DNA of 64,000 nucleotides from Nocardia terpenica (GCF_013186535.1 NZ_JABMCZ010000002.1:62001-126000), one strand, 5' to 3'. Shown: positions 27,142 to 36,008, numbered from the stretch's first letter. Numbers and translations are program-made. The notes: a model not told the origin generated them from the sequence alone.

Positions 27142-27449
27142 ACCAGCGTTCCCCCGGCCGAGGTGATGCCCGCGGCGCTCGCCCTGTCGGCGTTCGCGCT
27201 GCCGGTCGCCGACGTGCCGATCAGCTCGCCGGTGCCGCGCACGCAGGTCGCCCACGCCTGGATCCGGGTGCCGACCCCGTCGAGGGCCCGGCCGAGCCGG
27301 TCGCCCCGGGTGCGGTAGTCCCGCCCGGCGTCGGCGGCGTCGTACCGCCGGGCGGCGGCGCCGACGGCCCGGGCACTCGCGTCGAGCACATCCGCCGACC
27401 ACCTCAGATCGCGCGCGATGGCATGCAGCGCAGCAACATCCATTCTCAT
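27138..27449 (-). CDS. EspC-like type VII secretion target
   Basis: A 103-residue helical protein without signal peptide. It starts at ATG 27449 (or the second ATG at 27443) and begins MRMDVAALHAIARDL, then two helices with AARRYDAADAG between them and TSAGGTLV at the end. This fits the EspC/pfam10824 type of small T7SS target protein, about 100 residues. It is the first gene of a leftward unit, overlaps the next gene by ATGA, and is divergent from the signal peptidase gene, with 193 bp between starts. It probably pairs with the product of the downstream gene for export. Confidence 0.75.
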   Translation of the reverse strand: MRMDVAALHAIARDLRWSADVLDASARAVGAAARRYDAADAGRDYRTRGDRLGRALDGVGTRIQAWATCVRGTGELIGTSATGSANADRASAAGITSAGGTLV

Positions 27450-27611
27450 CGAGCAACCCCCCGTTCACACGAACCGTCGTTCATGGATATCGGCCATCGG
27501 CATCTGCGGTTTCCACCCGGCAGATCCAGACCGGAGCATGGCATCGGGCCGACGAGAAGTCAAGCGGCAAAAGGCATTACGTGCGTTTCTGGCGACAATT
27601 CAGCTACCGCA

Positions 27612-27617
27612 TATTAT
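27612..27617 (+). promoter_or_regulatory. Candidate -10 box for the signal peptidase gene
   Basis: TATTAT stands in an unusually AT-rich patch 25 bp before GTG 27643. It differs from TATAAT at one position. The best -35 (TTCTGG at 27587) is weak and 19 bp away, so the call rests on the -10 alone. Confidence 0.3.
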
Positions 27618-27642
27618 CCCGATCCCACGAGGCGGGGCTACC

Positions 27643-28380
27643 GTGTTCGGCGTGACGAACGACAGCGAGACGAGGAAACGCCCGTTCTGGCAGGAACTTT
27701 CGATCCTGGTCGCGGTGGCCCTGGTCGCGGCGGGGCTGGTGGTGAACTTCATCGGGCGGCCCTATCTGATCCCGTCCGAGTCGATGGAACCGACCCTGCA
27801 CGGCTGCACGGGCTGCACCGGCGATCGCATCTACGTCGAGAAAATCGACTACTACCTGCACGATCCGCGTCCCGGCGACGTGGTGGTCTTCGTCGCGCCG
27901 ACCTCGTCGTGGAATTCTCACTATCGGGGATCCACCCGATCCCGAAATGTCGTATTACGCGGTATCGAGGATTTCCTCTCGATCTTCGGCCTGACGCTGC
28001 CGGACGAGAACGACCTGGTCAAGCGGGTCATCGCGGTCGGCGGGCAGACCGTCCAGTGCTGCGATACCCAGGGCCGCGTCCTGGTCGACGGAAAGCCCCT
28101 CGACGAACCATATCTCGCGCCGACCCCGCCGCCGGATCCGCACTCTTCCCATACCGCAACGGATCTCGCCCACCGCCCGTTCGGTCCCGTCAAAGTGCCG
28201 CCCGGCCACGTCTGGGTGATGGGCGACAACCGGGGCCACTCGGCGGACTCCCGCTTCCACATGAACGACGAATTCCAGGGCACCGTCCCGATTTCGGACA
28301 TCCGCGGCAAGGCCGTGTTCAAGATCTGGCCCCCGGGCCGCATCGGCCCGGTCCGGGCCCACGATCCGCAGCGGCGCTAG
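27643..28380 (+). CDS. lepB: Signal peptidase I
   Basis: A 245-residue type I signal peptidase. The N-terminal helix lies at about 17-38. The catalytic Ser47 is in PSESMEPT and the general base Lys127 in DLVKRVIAVGG; MGDNRGHSADSR is the conserved box E. I chose GTG 27643 because GAGGCGGGG lies five bases upstream; GTG 27652 is an alternative. It cleaves Sec/Tat signal peptides on the outer face of the membrane. A second Cys-containing insert (GCTGCTGDR, QCCDTQG) is like that of actinobacterial LepB. Its place inside a T7SS locus, between substrate genes and eccB, is unusual, though T7SS substrates lack cleavable signals. Confidence 0.93.
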   Translation: MFGVTNDSETRKRPFWQELSILVAVALVAAGLVVNFIGRPYLIPSESMEPTLHGCTGCTGDRIYVEKIDYYLHDPRPGDVVVFVAPTSSWNSHYRGSTRSRNVVLRGIEDFLSIFGLTLPDENDLVKRVIAVGGQTVQCCDTQGRVLVDGKPLDEPYLAPTPPPDPHSSHTATDLAHRPFGPVKVPPGHVWVMGDNRGHSADSRFHMNDEFQGTVPISDIRGKAVFKIWPPGRIGPVRAHDPQRR

Positions 28381-28517
28381 TCGACCGACCCATGGTTGTT
28401 CAATGACTTTCCAAAGAGCGGTCAAAACACAGTGAGGAATACGAACAATCCGGCCAAGATGGGCGCAGGATGCGTTGGTGTACGCGCATTCCTAGCGGCA
28501 CGAGGGGCAGGAACCAC

Positions 28518-29783
28518 ATGTCAACGAGACCCCGGCAACGTCTCACGGCCGATCAGCGCAATGCCTTCGTGGCGGCGCAGCTCGGCTGGACGATGGACGC
28601 CTTCGACTTCTTCGTCGTGGTGTTCGTCTATGCCGACATCGCCAAGAGCTTCCATATGGACAAGACCGAGGTCGCGTTCATCACCACCGCGACCCTCATC
28701 ATGCGTCCGGTGGGGGCGCTGCTGTTCGGGCTGTGGGCCGACCGGATCGGGCGGCGCATCCCACTGATGGCCGACGTCGCGTTCTATTCGGTGGTCGGAT
28801 TCCTGTGCGCGTTCGCGCCGAATTTCACCGTGCTGGTGATCCTTCGGCTGCTCTACGGCATCGGGATGGGTGGCGAGTGGGGGCTGGGGGCCGCGCTCGC
28901 GATGGAGAAGATTCCCGCCGAACGCCGCGGGTTCTTCTCCGGGTTGCTGCAGGAGGGTTATTCGTTCGGCTATCTGCTGGCCTCGCTCGCCTCGCTGCTG
29001 GTGATGAACTGGCTGGGGTTGTCGTGGCGCTGGCTGTTCGCGCTGTCGATCATCCCGGCGCTGATCATCCTGATCATTCGCGCCCGGGTCGGCGAGTCCG
29101 AGGTGTGGGAGAAGACGCAGGAGCGGATGCGGGTCACGCGCACCTCGTTCCGGGACATCCTCACCAATCCGGCAATCGTTCGTCGCTTCGTCTATCTGGT
29201 ACTGCTGATGACGGCGTTCAATTGGATGTCCCATGGCACGCAAGACATTTACCCCAATTTTCTGTCGTCGACCGGGCACGGCGGCGCGGCGCTGTCGACG
29301 GCGGCCGCCAAGTGGATCGCGGTGCTGTACAACATCGGTGCGATCATCGGCGGCCTGATCTTCGGCACCCTGTCCCAGCGCTACGGGCGCCGCTACACGA
29401 TCATCTTCTGCGCGCTGCTCGGGCTGCCGATCGTGCCGCTGTTCGCCTACTCGCACACCGCCGCCATGCTGTGCCTGGGCTCGTTCCTGATGCAGGTCAT
29501 GGTGCAGGGCGCCTGGGGCGTGATCCCGGCGCACCTGACCGAGATGTCCCCCGACGCCATCCGCGGCTTCTACCCCGGCGTGACCTACCAGCTCGGCAAC
29601 CTGCTCGCCTCGCTGAACCTCCCCATCCAGGAGCGGCTCGCCGAGAGCCACGGCTATCCCTTCGCCCTGGCCGCCACCATCGTGCCGGTCCTCCTGGCGG
29701 TCGCCGTGCTCACCCTTGTCGGCAAGGAGGCCAAGGGAATTCGGTTCGGCACGGGCGAGATCCCGGTCAGTTCTGCGAAGTAG
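28518..29783 (+). CDS. MFS permease, carboxylate/sialate transporter-like
   Basis: A 421-residue major facilitator protein with about 12 membrane helices. The family signature after helix 2 is GLWADRIGRRIPL, and GTLSQRYGRRYTI repeats it after helix 8. The N-terminus (LGWTMDAFDFFVVVFVYADIA) and GMGGEWGLGAALAMEKIP resemble the proton-coupled carboxylate or sialic acid transporters of the SHS/JEN type. ATG 28518 follows GAGGGGCAGGAA; a start at 28470 is less likely. The 3' end overlaps the convergent eccB end by 17 bp. Nothing in it ties it to secretion. Confidence 0.85.
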   Translation: MSTRPRQRLTADQRNAFVAAQLGWTMDAFDFFVVVFVYADIAKSFHMDKTEVAFITTATLIMRPVGALLFGLWADRIGRRIPLMADVAFYSVVGFLCAFAPNFTVLVILRLLYGIGMGGEWGLGAALAMEKIPAERRGFFSGLLQEGYSFGYLLASLASLLVMNWLGLSWRWLFALSIIPALIILIIRARVGESEVWEKTQERMRVTRTSFRDILTNPAIVRRFVYLVLLMTAFNWMSHGTQDIYPNFLSSTGHGGAALSTAAAKWIAVLYNIGAIIGGLIFGTLSQRYGRRYTIIFCALLGLPIVPLFAYSHTAAMLCLGSFLMQVMVQGAWGVIPAHLTEMSPDAIRGFYPGVTYQLGNLLASLNLPIQERLAESHGYPFALAATIVPVLLAVAVLTLVGKEAKGIRFGTGEIPVSSAK

Positions 29784-31269
29784 AACTGTCCTGCTTCGAC
29801 TTCACCAATTGCTTGGCCGGATTGGCGTCCGGCGCGACCCCGTCGTGGGCGACCATTGCCTCCTGGCGGCCGAGCGAGGGGCCCGGGGCGAGCAGGCCGA
29901 CGATCGGGTAGGGCGCCGGTTCGGGTTTCGCGTGTTCGGGGTCCATGCCGAGGGCCTTGGCGGCCTCGGTGTCCTTGATGCCGTAGCGGACTCCGGTGTC
30001 GGCGATGTAGAACTCGGCGTCGCGGCGCTGGCTGTCCGGTTCGATGCCGGTGGTCTGGACGAACATGCCGGAGCCGGGCGTGCTGTAGAACTGGCTCACG
30101 TTCTGTCCGGGCGCGTCGGCCTGCGCCAGCCGAACCGGTTGCGCGCCATCGGGAATCGGCAGCGAGTGTCCGGTCAGGACGGTGAGTTCGGCGCGCTTGC
30201 TGCCGTCGGACTTGTCGGCCGCGCCGGGCACCGGCTTCCACGACATGCAACCGACCGGCTGATCCTTCGCGTCGACGATGGTCGGCGCGGTATTCGGATA
30301 CTTGCCGACCGGCAGCGGACTGATGTGCGGCACCGGGGAGGTCGCGAACTGATCGATCTCCGAATTCGGCGACGACGACGGGTTGGAGTAGCGGATGAGG
30401 TCCGCGGTCAGCTGCGAGACCTGCTGAATGCCGTCGCGCAGCACCACCCAGTACTCGTCCTTGGTCGTGACGTGCACCACGTCGCCGATGCGATGACCGC
30501 CCAGATCGTAGGTGGGAACGCCGCCCGGATCGTCGATCTTGGGCCGCTCGATCGACAGCACCTCCGGGATGGCGTTCAGCAGGCCCGGGCTGATCGGGCG
30601 CGGCGTCATACCGCGGATGCCCAGCGCGTCGGCGACCGCGGGGTCGCTCATGTTCACCCGGGCGCGCTGGTTGTCGTAGATCAGATAGGTGGAGTCCTTG
30701 CCCTGCACCAGCATCGCCCGGTTGCGGTCCATGGCCGACGCCTTGGTGCCCAGCGACGGATCACCGGCGATGACGGTGGTGGTCACCGCGTTGCTGCCGT
30801 CGTTCTTCAGCTCGTCGCAGATGGTCCAGGCGCGACCCTTGCCGCTGGTGTCGAATTCCATCGAGACCGGACCGCCCGGGATGCCGATGAGCGCGCCGCG
30901 CGGCTTCTTCGACAGCTCGGATTCCTTGATGGACACCGGTTTCGCCGGATCGCCGACCGCCAGGCGCGCCGAGGCCAGGTTCAGCGCCGGATGCACGACG
31001 CCGTCGACGACCGCGTACACCGCGCCGGAATCCTTGCCGACCAGGATCTTGTTGTCGCCGATGGAGCCCTGCGGGCGCAGCAGCGCGAGCACACCGCAAC
31101 CGGCCAGGGCCACGCAGCCGAGAATGAATCCCGCCGCGTAGGCGCGCGACTGCGAGCGCATCGGGTCGTGCAGCATGCGCACGTCCCGGCGGACCAGCGC
31201 GTGCTCCATCCGGCGGACCAGGAAGCGATAGCCGCTCACCTGCCACCGGGTGGTGGGTCTTGAAGGCAT
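29767..31269 (-). CDS. eccB: T7SS core protein EccB (first locus)
   Basis: A 500-residue protein with the hallmark EccB N-terminus (TTRWQVSGYRFLVRRMEHALVRRDVRML) and one membrane helix (about 43-66). The rest is a periplasmic domain with the repeated segment ALIGIPGGPVSM and WTICDELK, present also in the EccB at the right edge. EccB joins the inner-membrane rings and reaches into the periplasm. ATG 31269 is divergent from eccE, 81 bp apart. Its 3' end overlaps the MFS gene tail to tail. Confidence 0.93.
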   Translation of the reverse strand: MPSRPTTRWQVSGYRFLVRRMEHALVRRDVRMLHDPMRSQSRAYAAGFILGCVALAGCGVLALLRPQGSIGDNKILVGKDSGAVYAVVDGVVHPALNLASARLAVGDPAKPVSIKESELSKKPRGALIGIPGGPVSMEFDTSGKGRAWTICDELKNDGSNAVTTTVIAGDPSLGTKASAMDRNRAMLVQGKDSTYLIYDNQRARVNMSDPAVADALGIRGMTPRPISPGLLNAIPEVLSIERPKIDDPGGVPTYDLGGHRIGDVVHVTTKDEYWVVLRDGIQQVSQLTADLIRYSNPSSSPNSEIDQFATSPVPHISPLPVGKYPNTAPTIVDAKDQPVGCMSWKPVPGAADKSDGSKRAELTVLTGHSLPIPDGAQPVRLAQADAPGQNVSQFYSTPGSGMFVQTTGIEPDSQRRDAEFYIADTGVRYGIKDTEAAKALGMDPEHAKPEPAPYPIVGLLAPGPSLGRQEAMVAHDGVAPDANPAKQLVKSKQDSSTSQN

Positions 31270-31350
31270 GGTTCCTCCCCCGAACAGTGCTCACTTTCGC
31301 ACAACACAGTACAGTTCAGCAGGACCGAAATTCAGCTCAGGGGGACGACG

Positions 31351-32994
31351 ATGGCCGAACCGAGCGGGAAGCGCAACCGCCCGCTGTTTGGACGGATCTC
31401 GCTGCCGGGCCTGCTCGCGGCACAGGTACTCGGCTTGGTGGTCGGCGTGGTCGTGCTGACCGTGCACCTGCGGTGGTGGTACGCGCTCGGCGCGGCCGTG
31501 GCCGCCGGACTGCTGCTGCTGATCCCGTTCGGCAAGCGCACGGTGGGCGCCTGGTTGGTGACGCTGTGGCGGTACTGGACGCGACGCGACTACGAGATCG
31601 GCGACACCTTCGATTTCCGTGGCCCGGACGGCCGTTCGCTCGGCCTGTACTGGGAGGGCAGCCGGGTCGTCACCGTCGTCGAGGTGCTGCCGCCGCGCGG
31701 CGGGCTGACCCGCATCGACCGCAACACCGTGCACGCCTCGCACCTGCTGCCGCTGCCGGAGCTGGCACAGTGCCTGAGCCAGCACGACATTCTGCTCAGC
31801 GGCATCGACATCATCAGCCACGGACACCGCAGCCGGTCCGGCACACCCGCGGGCCCGATCTACGAATCGCTGCTCGGACCGCTGCCGGCCACCGCGCACC
31901 GCACGGTGTGGCTGGCGATCGGCTTCGACGTGCTGGCCTGCCCGGACGCCGCCGACCGCCGCGGCGGCGGCAGCGAGGGCGCGGGCCGCGCGGTCACCAT
32001 CGCCACCCAGCGCATCGTGCGCGCGCTCGAGGACGCCGACTGCTCCTCCCGCGTGCTGACCGCGCCGGAGATCCAGAACGCGGTGTGGCAGATCACCGCC
32101 GGTGACGATCCGCGCGCGCTCACCCAGCACTGGCGCTACGTCGAACTCGGCAACGGCGTGAACATCGGCGCCGCGGTCGATCCCAAACAGCTGGGCTCGG
32201 ATCTGCTTGCGCAGCTGTGGGTCACGCCGTCGCGCGGCACCACGGTGACCGTGCGGCTGCGCCCGGGCGCGACTGCCGACACCGTGAACATCGGCGCCGC
32301 ATGGCGTTCCACCACCCGCGAGCTGCCGGAGAAGACCCGGCGCAAGGGCATGGTATCGATGAACGGGCGGCACCGGCAGAGCCTGCTCGCGCACCTGCCG
32401 CTCGGCATTCCGGGCCTCGACGCGACGGTGCCGATGAGCGAGTACCCGATCGAGACGATCGACGCGCTGCACCTGCCGTCCTCGGGCTGCGGTCAGCTGA
32501 TCGGCTCCGACGACGAGGGCAACGGCGTCGCCATTCGCCTGGTGGGCCAGGGCATTTCGACCGTGTACGTGGCCGGTGAGCTGTATCTGGCGCAGCAGCT
32601 GGTGTTCCGGGCGCTGGCCGTGGGCGAGCGGATCCTGATCCGCACCGACCGCCCGCAGGCGTGGGAGCAGCTGGTCACCACCATCGGCAATCCGGAGCGG
32701 CTGGCCGTCGCCGTCGAAACCCACCAGAGCGACGCGAATTTCACCGCGGCGGTGGTCGACGGCGTGGTCGCGCCCGCGCCGCACGCCGGTGTCACCACCA
32801 TCTATCTGTCCGGCGATCCGCGCGGCCTGCCGCCGACCCGCCCGGACCTGTCGCTGCACCAGCCGGGCGCGATCGGCAACCACGTGGTGCTGCGCACCGG
32901 CACGGCGCAGGTCGAGCTCATGCTGGTGTCGATTCCGCGGGAGACCACCTACATCGGCCACCCGCGCGGGCGGCGCGCGGTGGCGAATCGGTAG
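31351..32994 (+). CDS. eccE: T7SS membrane protein EccE (first locus)
   Basis: A 547-residue protein. Two hydrophobic helices lie near 17-37 and 42-60, followed by a large soluble domain with the EccE segment RRDYEIGDTFDFRGPDGRSLGLYW. Shared blocks with the EccE of the second locus include TAHRTVWLAIGFDVLA, RRGGGSEGAGRAV and SSGCGQLIGSDDEGNG. EccE sits at the outer rim of the T7SS inner-membrane complex. ATG 31351 follows CAGGGGGACGACG. M. tuberculosis ESX-4 lacks EccE whereas M. abscessus ESX-4 has it (recalled), so this locus looks like the fuller form. Confidence 0.9.
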   Translation: MAEPSGKRNRPLFGRISLPGLLAAQVLGLVVGVVVLTVHLRWWYALGAAVAAGLLLLIPFGKRTVGAWLVTLWRYWTRRDYEIGDTFDFRGPDGRSLGLYWEGSRVVTVVEVLPPRGGLTRIDRNTVHASHLLPLPELAQCLSQHDILLSGIDIISHGHRSRSGTPAGPIYESLLGPLPATAHRTVWLAIGFDVLACPDAADRRGGGSEGAGRAVTIATQRIVRALEDADCSSRVLTAPEIQNAVWQITAGDDPRALTQHWRYVELGNGVNIGAAVDPKQLGSDLLAQLWVTPSRGTTVTVRLRPGATADTVNIGAAWRSTTRELPEKTRRKGMVSMNGRHRQSLLAHLPLGIPGLDATVPMSEYPIETIDALHLPSSGCGQLIGSDDEGNGVAIRLVGQGISTVYVAGELYLAQQLVFRALAVGERILIRTDRPQAWEQLVTTIGNPERLAVAVETHQSDANFTAAVVDGVVAPAPHAGVTTIYLSGDPRGLPPTRPDLSLHQPGAIGNHVVLRTGTAQVELMLVSIPRETTYIGHPRGRRAVANR

Positions 32995-32997
32995 CGC

Positions 32998-33558
32998 TCA
33001 GCCCGGATACGGGTCGGCGGCCCGGGCCGCCCGCAAATGCCTTCCCCACCAGTCGAGTTGGCGGAGCAGGCGGTGCGCGGCGTCGATGGCCGCGCCGACG
33101 GCGGTCTGTCCGTCGGCATCGAATTTGCGCTTGGCCTCGTGGAAGCTGATGGTCTCGCGGACCGACACCATGTGGATCTCGGCGACGACCTGGCGCAGCT
33201 GCTCCACGGCGCGCAGGCCCCCGGACAATCCGCCGTACGCGACGAAACCGATGGGCTTGCCGCGCCATTCGCGTTTGGCGATGTCCAAGGCGGTCTTAAG
33301 GGACGCCGGATATCCATGGTTGTACTCGGAGGTGACGGCGACGAAAGCGTCTGCCGCAGCGAGGCGTTCGCGATAGGCCGTCACCTCGGGAGTGGTCGAC
33401 AGATCGACCGGCAGCGGGGTGTGTGCCAGGTCGATCACGCCGATGTCGAAGGCCGGGTCCGCCCGGGCGGTGCGGAGGAACCAGTCGGCGACGACCGGGG
33501 CGAACCGTTCCGGCCGCACGCTGGCGACGACGACCTCTAGCCGCAGCGGATTGTCCAT
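32998..33558 (-). CDS. NADPH-dependent FMN reductase family protein
   Basis: A 186-residue flavodoxin-fold protein. The FMN phosphate-binding start VVVASVRPERFAPVVADWF, TSEYNHGYPASLKTALD and YGGLSGGLRAVEQL are typical of the azoreductase/chromate-reductase type of NAD(P)H:FMN/quinone reductases. It would transfer two electrons from NADPH to quinones or other acceptors in the cytoplasm. ATG 33558. It converges on eccE, with 3 bp between stops. No operon partner is evident. Confidence 0.88.
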   Translation of the reverse strand: MDNPLRLEVVVASVRPERFAPVVADWFLRTARADPAFDIGVIDLAHTPLPVDLSTTPEVTAYRERLAAADAFVAVTSEYNHGYPASLKTALDIAKREWRGKPIGFVAYGGLSGGLRAVEQLRQVVAEIHMVSVRETISFHEAKRKFDADGQTAVGAAIDAAHRLLRQLDWWGRHLRAARAADPYPG

Positions 33559-33693
33559 GGCGCGAGCCTAGTCGCGCGCCCGACCGCGGCCCGGGACCAC
33601 CCTCGCGCCGCGGCGCCGAACCGATAGTGCACCATATTCGCTGGCCGTGGCGGCGGCCGCGGAGAAACCGGCGACCGGGAGGGGGAGTGACGG

Positions 33694-34677
33694 ATGATTA
33701 TCGAGCAGTGGCTGCTGATCGAGACGCTGGACGGCCCCGGCACCTGGTCGGTGCTGGCCGTGGGCACCGCGCCGCGCCGCTGGAAGTCGTTGGCGCGCAC
33801 GGTGTCCGCGCGTTTGCGGCCGATCGTCGCCGCCGCCCACGACTGCCGGGAACCGGTGGCTCGGGACCTGCCGCGCTCCCGGCACCCGTGGTCGTCGCGG
33901 CACGCCCGCGCGATTCCGGTGCTGGGCGCGGACGGCCGCGTGTACGGGGTGCGGTTCTGGGTCGGGACGGGCGAGCCGCCCGAGCCGCCGCGGGTGTCGT
34001 CGTTCCGGCTGGATTCGCGCACGCGGCGCATCGAGGTGGACGCCACGGCGCTGGACCCGACCTTCGACCCGGGCCGGACGGTGTGGATCGGCGCCGAAAC
34101 CTTCGAGCACGTGGAGCGATTCGACCAGGCGCTGGATCTGGTGGCGATCCTCTTGCGGGCCGAGCCCGGCTCCCGCTGGCTCGGCGAGATCACCGTCCGC
34201 ACGCCCGCCGGGCTGCGCACGCTGCTGCTGGCCGTCCGCAACGGCATCGACTCCCCGCACGAATGGCGCGGGCTGCTCGCCGATGTCACCGACAGCGTTC
34301 CGCCGCTGGGGAAGTCGTTCGAGGCGACCACGGTGGACGCCCTGGTGAACACCAATCCGGGCCTGTATCTCGCCGTGGTCGACACCGCCCGCGTCCGGCT
34401 GATCCGCTGGATCGGCGGTCCCATTCCCGGCCTGCGCTGGTCCGGCGACACCGACGAGCGAACCATGCCCCACCCCGACGACCGCGACCGAATCCTGGCC
34501 GCCCGCACCGCCCTCCTGAAGGGCAGCCCCTTCCACACCCTGCCCGCCCTCCGCCTGGCCACCGCCGACGGCAACTGGCTCACCGTAGACTGCGAAGCCT
34601 CCCCCCTCCCCTACGGTCCCCCCAACGCGGGCCCACCCCAATTCGCCTTGGTCCGCTGCCAACTCCGCGGGGAGTGA
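33694..34677 (+). CDS. PAS/GAF-like domain protein (DUF5593-like)
   Basis: A 327-residue cytoplasmic protein starting at ATG 33694 after GGAGGGGGAGTGACGG. The N-terminal half (WLLIETLDGPGTWSVLAVGTAPRRWK...HARAIPVLGADGRVYGVRFWVG) has the feel of a GAF/PAS sensor, and the second half (WLGEITVRTPAGLRTLL...WRGLLADVT) reads like a PAS core. I believe it matches the mycobacterial/Nocardia DUF5593 group, but no search was made. No output domain such as a kinase or HTH is present. The 3' end is followed by hairpin repeats. Function unknown. Confidence 0.6.
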   Translation: MIIEQWLLIETLDGPGTWSVLAVGTAPRRWKSLARTVSARLRPIVAAAHDCREPVARDLPRSRHPWSSRHARAIPVLGADGRVYGVRFWVGTGEPPEPPRVSSFRLDSRTRRIEVDATALDPTFDPGRTVWIGAETFEHVERFDQALDLVAILLRAEPGSRWLGEITVRTPAGLRTLLLAVRNGIDSPHEWRGLLADVTDSVPPLGKSFEATTVDALVNTNPGLYLAVVDTARVRLIRWIGGPIPGLRWSGDTDERTMPHPDDRDRILAARTALLKGSPFHTLPALRLATADGNWLTVDCEASPLPYGPPNAGPPQFALVRCQLRGE

Positions 34678-34683
34678 AGGGGA

Positions 34684-34839
34684 TCCCGGCCAAAAGCATG
34701 CCGGGAACAAGAAAACGAAGCACACCGGGAACAAGAAGACGAAGCACGCCGGGATGACGGACGATGGCCGCGCCAGCCGCCCCGTGCTCCGTCGTTCCGG
34801 CGCGCGCCCTCGTCGTTCCGGCATGCTTTTGGCCGGAAC
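34684..34839. repeat. Intergenic pair of inverted hairpin elements between convergent genes
   Basis: The first hairpin has arms TCCCGGC (34684-34690) and GCCGGGA (34700-34706) around CAAAAGCAT. The second has arms GTTCCGGC (34815-34822) and GCCGGAAC (34832-34839) around ATGCTTTTG, the exact reverse complement. Between them are partial copies (GCACACCGGGAACAAGAA, GCACGCCGGGATGACGG, GTCGTTCCGGC). The segment fills the gap between two convergent stops, so it can act as a bidirectional terminator. It is the same element as that at 4451-4509. Confidence 0.8.
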
Positions 34840-35916
34840 CTATGTGCAGGCCGCGGCGTGGGCGGTGGCGTAGTCGGCGAGGCCCTGGGTTGGGGGGATG
34901 GTGGCGGTGAAATCCAGGGTGTGGTGGGCGCGTTCGGGGTGGGCGGCCAGGTGGCGGACGTCGGTCATTCGGTATTGGCCGCTGACCACGGGGGCGGGGC
35001 CGCCGCGGGCGCGGGACATGATGGATGCCACCTCCCACAGGGTGATGGGGTGGCCGGAGGCGATGTTCAGCGGGGTGAAGCCCGGCAGCGGATGGCGCAC
35101 GGCGGCGACGGTGGCGGCGGCCGCGTCCCGGACGTGCACGAAATCGCGGATCTGGCCGCCGTCTTCGAAGACGAACGGGGCGCGGCCCGCCTCGAGTTCG
35201 GCGCGGAAGCGGGCCGCGACGCCGGAATGCGCCGCCAGCGCGGCATTTTCGCCGACCGGGTCGCCGTAGACGTGGTGGTAGCGCAGCACGGTCACCTCCG
35301 CGCCGGTGCCGATGCCCCAGGCCAGCGCGTAGTGCTCCTGCGCGAGTTTGCTTGCCGCATAGGCCGTTCGGGGCCGCAGCGGGGCGTCCTCGCCGACCGG
35401 CTCCCAGGTCAGGATCTCGCCGGTGCGCGGGGCGCGATGGTCGAACATGCCGCGATCCAGATCGGCCCGCCGCCGCACGCCCGGGAAGAACGGGGGCCCC
35501 GCGTGCGCCCCGCGATAGCACCCCTCGCCGTACACCGACACCGACGACCCGAGCACCAGCCGCCGGACCCCGGCCCGCTCCATCGCCGCCAGCAGCACCG
35601 CGGTCCCGACATCGTTGTGCTCGGCGAACACGGGGGCGCGCTGCATGGCCGACCCGGCGGCCACCGCGCGGGCCACCGACCCGGGCGGCACCGCCGCGGC
35701 CAAGTGGCAGACCACCTCGATGCCGCGCAGCAGCGGGTCCAGCGCCGCCGCATCGCGCAGGTCGACCCGCGAAACATCGTCCGGCGGTTCGGCATTCGGG
35801 CCGTGCACGGCATCGAGCAGGGCATCGACGGCGACCACCTCGTGGTCACCGGCGATCAGGGCCCGGTGCACATGAGAACCGATGAATCCGGCCGCCCCGG
35901 TCAGAAGCACGCGCAT
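34840..35916 (-). CDS. NAD-dependent epimerase/dehydratase
   Basis: A 358-residue extended short-chain dehydrogenase. The nucleotide-binding GAAGFIGSH is at residues 7-15, and the catalytic YAASK (TAYAASKLAQEHY) and SVSVYGEG serine region are intact. The fold fits UDP-glucose 4-epimerase/dTDP-glucose dehydratase-like sugar-nucleotide enzymes; the substrate cannot be set from sequence. The central motif RYHHVYGDPVGENAALAAHSG is typical. ATG 35916. It stands alone between the hairpin repeats and the phosphorylase gene, 92 bp away on the same strand. Confidence 0.88.
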   Translation of the reverse strand: MRVLLTGAAGFIGSHVHRALIAGDHEVVAVDALLDAVHGPNAEPPDDVSRVDLRDAAALDPLLRGIEVVCHLAAAVPPGSVARAVAAGSAMQRAPVFAEHNDVGTAVLLAAMERAGVRRLVLGSSVSVYGEGCYRGAHAGPPFFPGVRRRADLDRGMFDHRAPRTGEILTWEPVGEDAPLRPRTAYAASKLAQEHYALAWGIGTGAEVTVLRYHHVYGDPVGENAALAAHSGVAARFRAELEAGRAPFVFEDGGQIRDFVHVRDAAAATVAAVRHPLPGFTPLNIASGHPITLWEVASIMSRARGGPAPVVSGQYRMTDVRHLAAHPERAHHTLDFTATIPPTQGLADYATAHAAACT

Positions 35917-36008
35917 GACGCCGACCCCGCATCCGTCGTATTCGATCGGACGGCCACGGCGACCGCTGCGATTACACAGTCGCCGCCGCCCGAATGCTCA
36001 TCGCCCCC

